A DNA stretch of 64,000 nt, from the NCBI RefSeq assembly GCF_014490555.1, contig NZ_CP061032.1:1550001-1614000 (forward strand), given 5' to 3'. The stretch comes from Corynebacterium lujinxingii. Its GTDB lineage: Bacteria; Actinomycetota; Actinomycetes; Mycobacteriales; Mycobacteriaceae. Shown here one piece after another: positions 17,514-26,422 of the stretch; position 1 is the first letter of the stretch; the number at the start of each line of letters is the position of its first letter. A model generated the notes under the pieces. That model made no database searches. It had not been told where the DNA came from and saw nothing but the letters and a program-made list of their open reading frames with translations. Position numbers and translations under genes: made by a program.

Positions 17514-17536
17514 GGCACGCAATTCTAGCCTGCCGC

Positions 17537-18175
17537 CTACAGTTCGACCCACCGCGGTCCGAGCGTTTTCGTTTCGGCGCGGCCTTGGGTGGCGGCGGCC
17601 AACAGGTCGTCGATACGCTCGCGCTGCCCCGGCACGAACGCGAGCGTGTACGTCGCGGCCGCGCCGTAGGCCACGTCGACCACGTCCACGCCGGCGTTGC
17701 GAAGCTCCGCCTCGATGCGCCCGGCCTCCGCGTGCGGCAGATCCACCGTGACCTGCTCGCGCATCGCGCGGGTGGCCGTCTGCACCGCAGGCAGCGCCTC
17801 CGACACCGCGTTCGTGTACGCGCTGACCAGCCCGCCGGTGCCCAGCTTGATGCCGCCGAAGTAGCGGATCACCACAGCGACGATGTCGTACATACCCGAG
17901 CCTTTGAGCACCTCAAGCATCGGTTTGCCCGCCGTGCCGGACGGCTCGCCGTCGTCGGAAGAGCGCTCGATCGGCTGCGCGTCGTCGACGTGCACGATAA
18001 ACGCCGAACAGTGGTGCCGCGCGTCCGGGAACTCTTCGCGCGCAGCGTGGATGACCGCGCGGGCTTCCTCCTCGGAGGTTGCGCGCGCGATCCAGGTGAT
18101 GAACCGGGAGCGCTTGATCTCAATTTCGTGGGTGGCTGTCTCGCCTTCCACCGGGCGCGTGTACTCGGTAACCAT
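17537..18175 (-). CDS. yigZ: YigZ/IMPACT family protein (UPF0029)
   Basis: A 212-residue member of the YigZ/IMPACT family, whose biochemical role is unsettled. The N-terminal domain has the hallmark ERSSDDGEPSGTAGKPML and FGGIKLGTGGLVSAYT (about residues 70-125). The C-terminal domain (about 140-205) is a ferredoxin-like fold similar to EF-G domain V. The ATG at 18175 abuts the ilvA stop, so ilvA and yigZ form a transcription unit. Confidence 0.92.
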   Translation of the reverse strand: MVTEYTRPVEGETATHEIEIKRSRFITWIARATSEEEARAVIHAAREEFPDARHHCSAFIVHVDDAQPIERSSDDGEPSGTAGKPMLEVLKGSGMYDIVAVVIRYFGGIKLGTGGLVSAYTNAVSEALPAVQTATRAMREQVTVDLPHAEAGRIEAELRNAGVDVVDVAYGAAATYTLAFVPGQRERIDDLLAAATQGRAETKTLGPRWVEL

Positions 18176-19453
18176 TTACCCTGCAACGATGAAGTCGTAC
18201 TCGGGGGTGCCGGGCTCGAGTCGTCGGCAAGCAATCGGCGAAGCTTCCATCCGCTCGAGCAGCGGCGTGATGTCTTCGGCGCGCGCCAGCTCGATGCCGG
18301 CAAGCGCCGCTCCCGTCTCGCGGTTGTTCTTCTTCAGGTACTCGAACAGCACGATGTCGTCCTCAGCGCCCAGGATGTCCGACAGAAAACTGCGCAGCTG
18401 CCCCGGCTCTTGCGGGAAGTTGACCAAAAAGTAATGCCGCAGGCCGCGGTGCACAAGCGAGCGCTCCATGACCTCGGCGTAGCGCAGCACATCGTTATTA
18501 CCGCCTGAGATGATGCACACCACGGTCGAACCCGGCTCCGCCTGCGCAAGCCCCGCCACCGACAGCGCGCCCGCCGGCTCCGCGATGATGCCCTCGTTCT
18601 GGTACAGCGCGAGCATCTCAGTGCACACCGCACCTTCGTCCGCAGTGAGCACCTGCGCGCGGTCCGTGTGCGCCTGGAACACCTGCCACGGCACCTCGCC
18701 GACGCGCTTGACCGCGGCGCCGTCGACAAAAGGGTCGATCGTTTCCAGCGTCACCGGCTCACCCGCGTCGATCGCCGCGCGTAACGACGACGCCCCCGCC
18801 GGCTCAACACCCACCACCCGAGTCGCCGGCGACATGTCCGCCACATACGAAAGCACCCCGGCCATCAGCCCACCGCCGCCGACCGGCACCAGGATGGTGT
18901 CGGCCTGCTTGCCCAGGCTGGACAGTTGCGCAACGATCTCGGCTGCAACGGTGCCCTGCCCCATCACCGTGTTGCGCGAGTTGAACGGCTCGATCACCTT
19001 CGCTCCGCGCGCCTCAGCGTCCTCCCGGGCGGCCTGCGCGGCCTCGTCGAACGTGTTGCCCGTGACGACGAGCTCGATCGCATCGCCACCGTGGACCCTG
19101 ATACGGTCGCGCTTCTGCTTCGGCGTCGGCTTGGGCACGAAAATCTTGCCCTGGATCCCCAGCGCACGGCACGCGTACGCCACGCCTTGGGCGTGGTTGC
19201 CGGCCGATGCCGCCACCACACCGGCCTCGCGCTCCTCGGCGGTAAGTTGCGAGATACCGAAGTAGGCGCCGCGGATCTTGTAGGAGCGCACATCCTGCAG
19301 GTCCTCACGCTTGAGAAACACGTCCACCCCGTACTGCTGCGACAGTCGCGGGCAGTACTGCAGCGGCGAGGGGGTAATCACAGAAGAAATCCGCCCCTGC
19401 GCGTACTGGATGTCGGCGGCGTGGACTTCTCGGAACTGCTCGGATGAACCCAT
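18176..19453 (-). CDS. ilvA: Threonine ammonia-lyase (threonine dehydratase)
   Basis: PLP enzyme converting threonine to 2-oxobutanoate, the first committed step of isoleucine synthesis. The 425-residue protein has the PLP-lysine motif SYKIRGA (about residues 57-63), the SAGNHAQGVAY loop, the glycine loop VPVGGGGLMAG and a C-terminal ACT-like regulatory domain (LRHYFLVNFPQEPGQLR onward) for isoleucine feedback. C. glutamicum IlvA is 436 residues. No ribosome binding site is clear at the ATG. Isoleucine synthesis is therefore retained in part, in contrast to the eroded his and trp genes. Confidence 0.95.
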   Translation of the reverse strand: MGSSEQFREVHAADIQYAQGRISSVITPSPLQYCPRLSQQYGVDVFLKREDLQDVRSYKIRGAYFGISQLTAEEREAGVVAASAGNHAQGVAYACRALGIQGKIFVPKPTPKQKRDRIRVHGGDAIELVVTGNTFDEAAQAAREDAEARGAKVIEPFNSRNTVMGQGTVAAEIVAQLSSLGKQADTILVPVGGGGLMAGVLSYVADMSPATRVVGVEPAGASSLRAAIDAGEPVTLETIDPFVDGAAVKRVGEVPWQVFQAHTDRAQVLTADEGAVCTEMLALYQNEGIIAEPAGALSVAGLAQAEPGSTVVCIISGGNNDVLRYAEVMERSLVHRGLRHYFLVNFPQEPGQLRSFLSDILGAEDDIVLFEYLKKNNRETGAALAGIELARAEDITPLLERMEASPIACRRLEPGTPEYDFIVAG

Positions 19454-19565
19454 GGTCGATCAGTCTACGCGCGCGTTCATTACCTGTTCATTCCGATGTA
19501 ACTCTGCGCAAATATTCAGGCTGTAAGCATGATTCAAACCGCCCTCCTTAACCGAAAGGCCTCTT

Positions 19566-21392
19566 ATGAACCGCATGTCCCGCGCAGGCTTGGCCGCCGT
19601 ATGCGCCACCAGCCTGGCGCTGACTTCGGTGGCCCACGCCGCAGTCGTCGATACGCCCGTGCACGACCGTGCCACGGACGCCACCGCCGACATCTCCGTG
19701 ATCGGCTCCTACGGCACGGGCGTGTTCAACGAGTCCGCCGCCGAGATCGTGGCGTTCCACCCGGCAACCAAGCGCATTCTCACCGTCAACGCGAACAGCG
19801 GCCGCATCGACATCCTCGACGCGGCCGACCCGACCGCGCCGAAGAAGATCGGCGAGGTCTCCGGCGGCGAGAACACCACCATTAACTCGGTGTCGGTGCG
19901 CCCAGACGGCCTCGCTGTGGCCACCGTCGAGCCGGAAAACAAGACGGACAACGGCTCCGTCATCTTCTTCGACGCCGCCAACCCGGGCGAGGTGCTTGGC
20001 CGCGTCGAGGTCGGCGCGCTGCCCGACATGGTGACGGTGACCCCGGACGGGGCGTACGCGCTCGTCGCCAACGAAGGCGAGCCGGCTGAGGACTACTCCT
20101 TCGACCCGGAGGGCTCTGTCTCCGTAATCAAGCTCCCCTCCGCCGTCGCCGCCGCCACGCAGTCCGATGTGCGCACCGCCGACTTCCGCGCCTTCGAGGG
20201 CACCCTGGCAGACAAGGGCGTGCACATCTACGGCCAGGTCGGCGACTCCACCACCGAGGCGCAAAACCTCGAGCCGGAATACATCGCCGTTTCCGGCGGC
20301 AAGGCCTACGTCACGCTGCAGGAAAACAACGCGATCGCAGTCGTCGACATCGCTACCGCCACTGTTGAAGACGTCTGGCCGCTGGGCTACACCGACCGAC
20401 GCGAGGTGCCGATGGATACCTCCGACAAGGACGGCACAATCGACATCCGCACCGCGCCGGTCAAGGGCATCCTGCAGCCGGACTCCATCGCTGCCTACGA
20501 CGTCGACGGCACCACCTACCTCGTCCTCGCCAACGAAGGCGACGCCCGCGACTGGGAGGCGTACTCCGAGGAGGAGCGCATCAAGAAACTCGGCAGCAAG
20601 AAGCTCCCGCCGATTTGCGAGGGCTACGCCGGCATGACCGCCTCCGAAATCGAGGACTTCCAGTCCGACGAAAACGCCGGCCGGCTGAAGATCACCACCG
20701 CGTTCGGCCTCAACGAAGACAAGAACTGCTACGACGACCTCTACACCTACGGCGGGCGCAGCTTCTCCATCTTCACCGCCGACGGCAAGCGCGTCTTCGA
20801 CTCCGGCGCCGACTTCGAGAAGATCACCGCGAAGCTGCTCCCAGAGCACTTCAACACCAACCACACGGAAAACGAGTTCGAGTCGCGTTCCGACGACAAG
20901 GGCCCCGAACCGGAAGGCATCACCGTCGGCGAGATCAACGGCCGCACCTACGCCTTCATCGGCTTCGAGCGCATCGGCGGCGTGATGGTCTACGACATCA
21001 CCGATCCCGCAAACGCCACCTACCAGGCGTACATCAACAACCGCGATTTCTCCGTGAACATGGAAGCGCTTGACGACGACGCCCTCACCACCGGCCTCAA
21101 CCAAGCCGGCGACCTCGGCGCCGAGGGCCTCACCTTCGTACCGGCGAAGGACTCCCCCAACGGGGAAAACCTTTTGCTCGTCGGCAACGAGGTGTCCGGC
21201 ACCACCACAGTGTTCCAGGTCGATTCGCTCATCGAGCCGCCTGCTGAACCCGCGGCGCCGGAAACCGACTCGGCGCAGTCGTCGCTAAGCAAGGGCGGCG
21301 TTATCGCGATCGCACTGGCCGCGGTGGCTGCCTGCATCGGCATTCTCGGTGGGATAGGTCACATTCTGAACAGCCTTCTGGAACGTCGTTAA
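19566..21392 (+). CDS. Exported choice-of-anchor I family beta-propeller protein
   Basis: A 608-residue exported protein. A signal peptide (cleavage after about residue 26, SVAHA) is followed by a long beta-propeller-like region of the choice-of-anchor I type. Its repeats include DPTAPKKIGEV, LPDMVTVTPDGAYALVANEGEP and PEGITVGEINGRTYAFIGFERIGG. The last 35 residues form one hydrophobic helix and a short Arg-Arg tail, so it is probably membrane-anchored; there is no LPxTG motif. AAAGG lies 6 bases before the ATG. Related proteins are sometimes annotated as alkaline phosphatases, but the catalytic serine motif is not evident. Confidence 0.85.
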   Translation: MNRMSRAGLAAVCATSLALTSVAHAAVVDTPVHDRATDATADISVIGSYGTGVFNESAAEIVAFHPATKRILTVNANSGRIDILDAADPTAPKKIGEVSGGENTTINSVSVRPDGLAVATVEPENKTDNGSVIFFDAANPGEVLGRVEVGALPDMVTVTPDGAYALVANEGEPAEDYSFDPEGSVSVIKLPSAVAAATQSDVRTADFRAFEGTLADKGVHIYGQVGDSTTEAQNLEPEYIAVSGGKAYVTLQENNAIAVVDIATATVEDVWPLGYTDRREVPMDTSDKDGTIDIRTAPVKGILQPDSIAAYDVDGTTYLVLANEGDARDWEAYSEEERIKKLGSKKLPPICEGYAGMTASEIEDFQSDENAGRLKITTAFGLNEDKNCYDDLYTYGGRSFSIFTADGKRVFDSGADFEKITAKLLPEHFNTNHTENEFESRSDDKGPEPEGITVGEINGRTYAFIGFERIGGVMVYDITDPANATYQAYINNRDFSVNMEALDDDALTTGLNQAGDLGAEGLTFVPAKDSPNGENLLLVGNEVSGTTTVFQVDSLIEPPAEPAAPETDSAQSSLSKGGVIAIALAAVAACIGILGGIGHILNSLLERR

Positions 21393-21535
21393 AAAGTGAC
21401 AGCTGTGACGTGGATATAAGTGTCCAACTTCACTACATTTTTAACCACGAACCTGCTAGGTTCATCCGAGTGCTCTGTCCGGCCCATTGCCGACAGCGAC
21501 GAACCCCCGAACTTTCCATGAGGAGTTTTTAAAGT

Positions 21536-22000
21536 ATGAAGCGCATCACCGCCGCTACGGTCGCCGCCGCGACCGCGCTGACCCTGGCAGTCTCCCCGGC
21601 TCACGCTCAGGAGGCCACCACCTCCGCTCCGGAGACCACGACTGCGACGACCACGACCGCTCAGCCGTCCGAGCCGACCACGACCGCGACTGTGACCGAG
21701 AAGACCACGGAAAAGACCGTCGAGAAGACCGTCGAGGTCGAAAAGCCGGCCGAGCCGACCCCGACCACCAAGCCGGCTCCGCAGAAGCAGCAGGGCGGCT
21801 CCTCCGGTTCTTCCCAGGGCCACCTCATTGCCGCTATCTCCGGTACCCTCGGCGCTGTGCTGACCACCAGCCTGATCGTCCTGTCCGACCCGCGCGGCAT
21901 CAACAAGATCATCGACGCGCTGAACCGCGACTTCGGCCTGGGTCTGCCGCACGTTCACGTGCCGCAGGTTCAGCTCCCGAACTTCCAGCTCCCGTTCTAA
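21536..22000 (+). CDS. Thr/Pro-rich secreted protein with C-terminal hydrophobic segment (154 aa)
   Basis: A signal peptide (cleavage after SPAHA, about residue 23) is followed by about 60 residues rich in Thr, Glu, Lys and Pro, including a repeated TEKTTEKTVEKTVEVEKP stretch. A Gly/Ser spacer leads to a hydrophobic segment (about residues 95-117) and a tail ending in PQVQLPNFQLPF. GAGGAG stands 11 bases before the ATG. No family is recognised. It has the same architecture as the next gene and probably arose from, or functions with, it at the cell envelope. Confidence 0.7.
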   Translation: MKRITAATVAAATALTLAVSPAHAQEATTSAPETTTATTTTAQPSEPTTTATVTEKTTEKTVEKTVEVEKPAEPTPTTKPAPQKQQGGSSGSSQGHLIAAISGTLGAVLTTSLIVLSDPRGINKIIDALNRDFGLGLPHVHVPQVQLPNFQLPF

Positions 22001-22030
22001 CCCGAACAACTCCCCAAGGAAGGCTTACAC

Positions 22031-22504
22031 ATGAAGCTCCGCACTCTGATGGTCGCTACGGCAGGTACCGCAGTCGCTGCCGGCGCTCTGGGTCCCGCAG
22101 CTATCGCTGCCGAGACCACTTCCTCCACTTCGGCTTCGGCTACCACCTCCGTTGTGGCCACCACCACGCCGAAGGCAACCGCCACCCCGGCGACGACCAC
22201 CCCGACGACGACCACCTCCGCCAAGGAGCCGGCGCCGACCGTCACCGTTACTGTAAAGGAGACGGTGACTTCGGCACCGAAGGCGACCGAGACCACCACC
22301 AGTGTCACTGCAACCTCGACGGCTCCATCCTCGACTGCCCCGAAGTGGCTGCAGCCCCGAGAGAACGAGCAGGAAATCCTCGAAGCGATCGCCAAGATCT
22401 CTATCGTGGTGACGACCCTCGCAGCCGGCATCTCCAGCCTGATCGTGTTCATCAACTCGATCCCAGGTGGCCGTGAGGCCCTGCGTAAGTTCTTCAACCA
22501 GTAA
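22031..22504 (+). CDS. Thr-rich secreted protein with C-terminal hydrophobic segment (157 aa)
   Basis: A signal peptide (cleavage after about residue 26, AAIAA) is followed by about 75 residues of Thr, Ser, Ala and Pro. A conserved-looking C-terminal part (WLQPRENEQEILEAIAKIS) then runs into a membrane segment and ends GGREALRKFFNQ. AAGGAAGG lies 7 bases before the ATG. The gene follows its architectural relative by 30 bases and ends at a strong terminator. Function is unknown; the Thr-rich region could be O-mannosylated, which actinobacteria do to such proteins (inference). Confidence 0.7.
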   Translation: MKLRTLMVATAGTAVAAGALGPAAIAAETTSSTSASATTSVVATTTPKATATPATTTPTTTTSAKEPAPTVTVTVKETVTSAPKATETTTSVTATSTAPSSTAPKWLQPRENEQEILEAIAKISIVVTTLAAGISSLIVFINSIPGGREALRKFFNQ

Positions 22505-22525
22505 GAATTACGCTCTAACCGGCTC

Positions 22526-22559
22526 AGCCCGCTGCACCAATGTGGTGCAGCGGGCTTTT
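22526..22559 (+). terminator. Rho-independent terminator after the secreted-protein genes
   Basis: A perfect 14-bp inverted repeat (AGCCCGCTGCACCA at 22526-22539 with its complement at 22543-22556) encloses a 3-base loop and runs into four T residues. It closes the transcript of the two Thr-rich protein genes, 21 bases after the stop codon. Confidence 0.9.
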
Positions 22560-22567
22560 GCGTTCGC

Positions 22568-22824
22568 GCTATGCCGCTGCATAGTCGCCCCGACGTACAC
22601 CACGCCGACACACTATGCCGCTGCATAGTCACTGCATCCCCGCCAACCGGGCCGGGCGCTTCGAACTATGCCGCTGCATAGTCATCACAACTGCAAAACA
22701 AGTCCGCGCAGTATGCGTCTGCATAATCGCCACGACGCACACCGCGCCAGTACGCTATGCCACTGCATAGTCTCTACATCCCAGCCGACCGGGCCGGACG
22801 CTTCGAACTATGCCACTGCATAGT
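22568..22824. repeat. Array of six 18-bp palindromes, tandemly duplicated with a 142-bp period
   Basis: Six copies of ACTATGCCGCTGCATAGT or close variants start at 22568, 22612, 22665, 22710, 22754 and 22807. Each is a hairpin with arms ACTATGC/GCATAGT and a 4-base loop. Gaps between copies are 26, 35, 27, 26 and 35 bases. Copies 1-3 and 4-6 are offset by exactly 142 bases, and their gaps are also similar, so a 142-bp unit was duplicated and then diverged; copy 4 is the most decayed. The array fills the whole convergent gap between the terminator and the dnaE stop codon (22829-22827). The stretch 22505-22826 has no gene. Confidence 0.9.
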
Positions 22825-22826
22825 CG

Positions 22827-25800
22827 CTAACCAAGAATCCCCGCACCGAGCGCCGCTTTGAGGTCGCCCATCAGGCTGGCACTGCGGTGCACACGCAAGT
22901 GATCGCCAAGAATCATGAGCTGGCTGTGCTCGCCGTTGATCAGGTTGAGGTACACATCAGAATCGCCCGGGTTGTTGGACAGCACCCCCTTGAGCTTCGA
23001 AATGTTGTCGATAGTGCACTGCTCGGTGCGCATGGTGAGGCGAAGCGGCAGTCCAGCACCGTTGCCGGGGCCGAGTTCGGGGACCTTCACATCGTCGCCG
23101 AACAGGCTCATGCGTTCGTCGCGGATGGACACGTGTGCCTTCACCAGGATGATGTTGTCCTCCACGATCTGTGGCGCGACGAGGGCGTAGACCTTGTTAA
23201 ACAGCAGCACGTCTACCTGGGCGCCGTGGTGGTCCTCAATGGTGACGATCGCCCACGGTGAGCCGTCCTTTTTGGAGAAGCGCCTATCGACGTTCGAAAT
23301 CAGACCACCGATGGTCACTTCAGCACCGTTGCGGAGTTCGCCGGACAAAATGGTCGTGAGCTGGGTGTCGGTCTGTGCGTCGATGGCCTCCTCGTAGCCG
23401 TCGAGCGGGTGGCCGGAGACGTACAGGCCGAGCATTTCTCGCTCGAGGGCGAGCATATGCTTGCGGTCCCATTCGTCGTCAGGCACTTCGATCGCGAAAG
23501 CGTTGTTATCGCCGCCCTCGTCACCGCCGATGCCGGCGAAGAGGTCGAACTGGCCCTTGTCGGCGGCTTTCTTCGTCGCCAAGACAGAGTCCACGGCGTC
23601 TTCCTGGATGAGCATGAGCCCCTTGCGTGGATGCTCGAGGGAGTCGAAGGCGCCGGCCTTGATCAGCGATTCCGTGATGCGTTTATTGCACGGCAGCAGG
23701 TCGATCTTGTCCAGGTAGTCCGAGAAGCTCGTGAAATTGCCCTTCGTCTTGCGGGTCTCCTTGATGGATTCCACCACTTCCGCGCCGACGTTGCGCACGG
23801 CGGCGAGTCCGTAGCGGATGTCGTCGCCAACAGCCATGAAGTTCTCTTCGGACTCGTTGATGTCCGGCTGCAACACGCTGATGCCCAGGTGGCGGCAGTC
23901 GGACAGGTAAATGGCGGATTTGTCCTTCTTGTCGCCCACAGACGTCAGCAGCGCCGCCATGTACTCGGCGGTGTAGTTCGCCTTCATGTACGCGGTCCAG
24001 TAGGACACCAAGGCGTAGCCGGCGGCGTGGGACTTGTTAAACGCGTAGGACGCGAACGGCTCGATCGTGCCCCACAACGCATCGACGGCCTCCTTGGAGT
24101 AGCCGTTTTCGAACATGCCGGCTGAGAAGGTCTCGTACTCCTTCGCCAGCACCTCGGGCTTCTTCTTACCCATGGCCTTGCGGAAGCCGTCTGCTTGGCC
24201 GGCTGTGTAGTTCGCCACCTTCTGCGAGATGTTCATGATCTGCTCTTGGTAGACAATCAGGCCGTAGGTTTCGTCGAGAATCTCCTTGAGCGGCTCTTCT
24301 AGCTCCGGGTGGATCGGCGTAATCGGCTTGCGACCGTTCTTGCGGTCGGCGTAGTCCCAGTGGGCGTTCACACCCATCGGGCCCGGGCGGTACAGGGCAA
24401 GGGAGGCGACAATATCGTTGAAGCCAGTTGGCTTCATGCGCTTCAGCAGCTCCTGCATGCCGCCTGAGTCGAGCTGGAACACGCCCAGGGTGTCGCCGCG
24501 CGATAGTAACTCGTAGACCGCCTGGTTGTCGGTGTCCAGCGCCTCCAGGTCGATGGTCTCGTCGCGGTTTTTCTGCACGTTCTCCAACGCGTCGCCGAGG
24601 ACGGTGAGGTTACGCAGACCGAGGAAGTCCATCTTCAGCAGGCCGATGGCCTCGCAAGCCGGATAGTCCCAGCCGGTGATGATTGCGCCGTCGGCGGGGC
24701 GCTTCCACATCGGGATGTGCTCCATCAGCGGGACGGACGCCATAATCACCGCACACGCGTGGACGCCGGCCTGGCGCACCACGCCTTCGAGACCGCGCGC
24801 GGTTTCGTAGATCTTTGCTACGTCCGGGTCGGTCTCGATAAGCGAGCGCACCTCGGTGGCCTCCGCGTAGCGCTCGTGCTCCGGGTTGGTGATACCGGAC
24901 AGCGGGATGTCCTTGGCCATAATCGCCGGTGGCAGTGCGCCGTTGATGCGGTCGGCCATTTGGAAGCCGGGCTGGCCGAAGTTCACCTTGGCCGAGTCCT
25001 TAATCGCCTGCTTCGTCTTCACGGTGCCGAAGGTGATCACCTGCGCGATCTTGTCCTCGCCCCAACGCTCGGCGGCGTAGGTGATCATCTCGCCGCGGCG
25101 GCGGTCGTCGAAGTCGATATCAATATCCGGTGCGGACGGGCGCTCCGGGTTCAAGAATCGCTCAAAAAGCAGGCCGTGCTCCATCGGGTCGATGTTGGTA
25201 ATCGTCAATGCGTACGCGACGAGGGAACCTGCCGCCGAGCCACGGCCCGGCCCCACACGGATGCCGATCTCGCGGGCATGCTTGATCAGCTCCGCGACGA
25301 TGAGGAAGTAGGACGGGTAGCCCTTCATGTCGATGACGTCGATCTCGTAAGAGGCACGCTCGAGGTACTCGTTGGGCACCTCTCCCCCGTTGAACCGCTC
25401 CGTCAGGCCGCGATGGACCTCTTCGCGCAGCCAGGTAGTCGGGGTGTGGCCTTCGGGCACGTCCGCGATCGGCATACGGTCATGCGGGTGCTCCTCCCAC
25501 AGCTCGCCGTAGTCGCCGACGCGCTCCGCGATCCACAGCGTGTTGTCGCAGCCGTCCGGCACCGTGGAATCCCAAAGCTCGCGCATCTGCTCGGCCGATT
25601 TGATGTAGTAGCCCGAGCCGTCGAACTTGAAGCGGTCCGGGTCCAGCAGCGTCTTGCCCGTTTGCACACACAGCATCGCCTCGTGCGCCGGCGCCTGGGA
25701 CTCGAGCACGTAGTGACAGTCGTTGGTCACCAGTGGCGGCAGGTCGAGCGTTTCGCCGATGCGTAGCAGGTCCTCGCGCACGCGACGCTCGATGTGCAGG

Positions 25801-26387
25801 CCGTGGTCCATCAACTCCAGGAAGTAGTTGTCCTTGCCGTAGATGTCCTGCCACATCGCCGCTGCCTCGAGCGCCTCGTCGTACTGCCCAAGCCGCAGAC
25901 GCGTCTGCACGTCGCCGGACGGGCAGCCGGTGGTGGCAATGATGCCGTCAGCGTGCTCGGCGATGAGTTCCGCGTCCATGCGCGGCCACTTGCCCAGCTG
26001 GCCTTCGTAGGAAGCTAACGACGACAACTTGAACAGGTTGCGCAGCCCCGTGGCATTCTCTGCGAGCATGGTCTGGTGGAGGTACGCGCCGGACGCGGAG
26101 ACGTCGTCACGCTTTTGATCCGGCGTGCCCCACAACACGCGCTTCTTGTTAAAGCGCGACTCGGGCGCCATGTACGCCTCGATGCCAATGATCGGTTTCA
26201 CCCCGGCGTCGACCATGCGGCGGTAGAACGCGTTCGAGCCGAACATGTTGCCGTGGTCGGTCATGCCCACCGCGGGCATGCCCTGACGCGAAACCTCCTC
26301 GGCGAGCATGTCCACCTTCGCCATGCCGTCCAGCATGGAAAATTCGGTGTGGTTATGCAGGTGCACAAAGGAGGAATTTTTCGCCAT
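22827..26387 (-). CDS. dnaE: DNA polymerase III alpha subunit
   Basis: The main replicative polymerase subunit, 1186 residues from the ATG at 26387, the normal corynebacterial DnaE1 length. Domains in order: PHP domain starting FVHLHNHTEFSMLDG; polymerase core with catalytic aspartates in PDIDIDFDD (about residues 420-428); a helix-hairpin-helix and OB-fold C-terminal region (TIGGLISNVDRRFSKKDG, then VLLFNKV). ATG codons at 26399 and 26396 in frame are alternatives. The upstream ABC permease gene ends 35 bases away. Error-prone DnaE2-type polymerases lack this close match and the same C-terminus. Confidence 0.96.
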   Translation of the reverse strand: MAKNSSFVHLHNHTEFSMLDGMAKVDMLAEEVSRQGMPAVGMTDHGNMFGSNAFYRRMVDAGVKPIIGIEAYMAPESRFNKKRVLWGTPDQKRDDVSASGAYLHQTMLAENATGLRNLFKLSSLASYEGQLGKWPRMDAELIAEHADGIIATTGCPSGDVQTRLRLGQYDEALEAAAMWQDIYGKDNYFLELMDHGLHIERRVREDLLRIGETLDLPPLVTNDCHYVLESQAPAHEAMLCVQTGKTLLDPDRFKFDGSGYYIKSAEQMRELWDSTVPDGCDNTLWIAERVGDYGELWEEHPHDRMPIADVPEGHTPTTWLREEVHRGLTERFNGGEVPNEYLERASYEIDVIDMKGYPSYFLIVAELIKHAREIGIRVGPGRGSAAGSLVAYALTITNIDPMEHGLLFERFLNPERPSAPDIDIDFDDRRRGEMITYAAERWGEDKIAQVITFGTVKTKQAIKDSAKVNFGQPGFQMADRINGALPPAIMAKDIPLSGITNPEHERYAEATEVRSLIETDPDVAKIYETARGLEGVVRQAGVHACAVIMASVPLMEHIPMWKRPADGAIITGWDYPACEAIGLLKMDFLGLRNLTVLGDALENVQKNRDETIDLEALDTDNQAVYELLSRGDTLGVFQLDSGGMQELLKRMKPTGFNDIVASLALYRPGPMGVNAHWDYADRKNGRKPITPIHPELEEPLKEILDETYGLIVYQEQIMNISQKVANYTAGQADGFRKAMGKKKPEVLAKEYETFSAGMFENGYSKEAVDALWGTIEPFASYAFNKSHAAGYALVSYWTAYMKANYTAEYMAALLTSVGDKKDKSAIYLSDCRHLGISVLQPDINESEENFMAVGDDIRYGLAAVRNVGAEVVESIKETRKTKGNFTSFSDYLDKIDLLPCNKRITESLIKAGAFDSLEHPRKGLMLIQEDAVDSVLATKKAADKGQFDLFAGIGGDEGGDNNAFAIEVPDDEWDRKHMLALEREMLGLYVSGHPLDGYEEAIDAQTDTQLTTILSGELRNGAEVTIGGLISNVDRRFSKKDGSPWAIVTIEDHHGAQVDVLLFNKVYALVAPQIVEDNIILVKAHVSIRDERMSLFGDDVKVPELGPGNGAGLPLRLTMRTEQCTIDNISKLKGVLSNNPGDSDVYLNLINGEHSQLMILGDHLRVHRSASLMGDLKAALGAGILG

Positions 26388-26422
26388 GCGGGTCATCATA
26401 GACTGCCCGCCGACGCGGAAAA

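Noticed and set aside
21404..21417. GTGACAGCTGTGAC as a GlxR (CRP-type) site upstream of the secreted-protein genes
   Set aside because: The two halves are direct rather than inverted, so it does not fit the TGTGA-N6-TCACA pattern.
22568..22824. Possible CRISPR array (18-bp repeats with 26-35-base spacers)
   Set aside because: The repeats are full palindromes, the spacers are related in pairs by a 142-bp duplication, spacer sizes vary, and there are no cas genes.
24717..25766. 349-residue plus-strand frame opposite dnaE
   Set aside because: Antisense shadow of dnaE with no binding site or domain.
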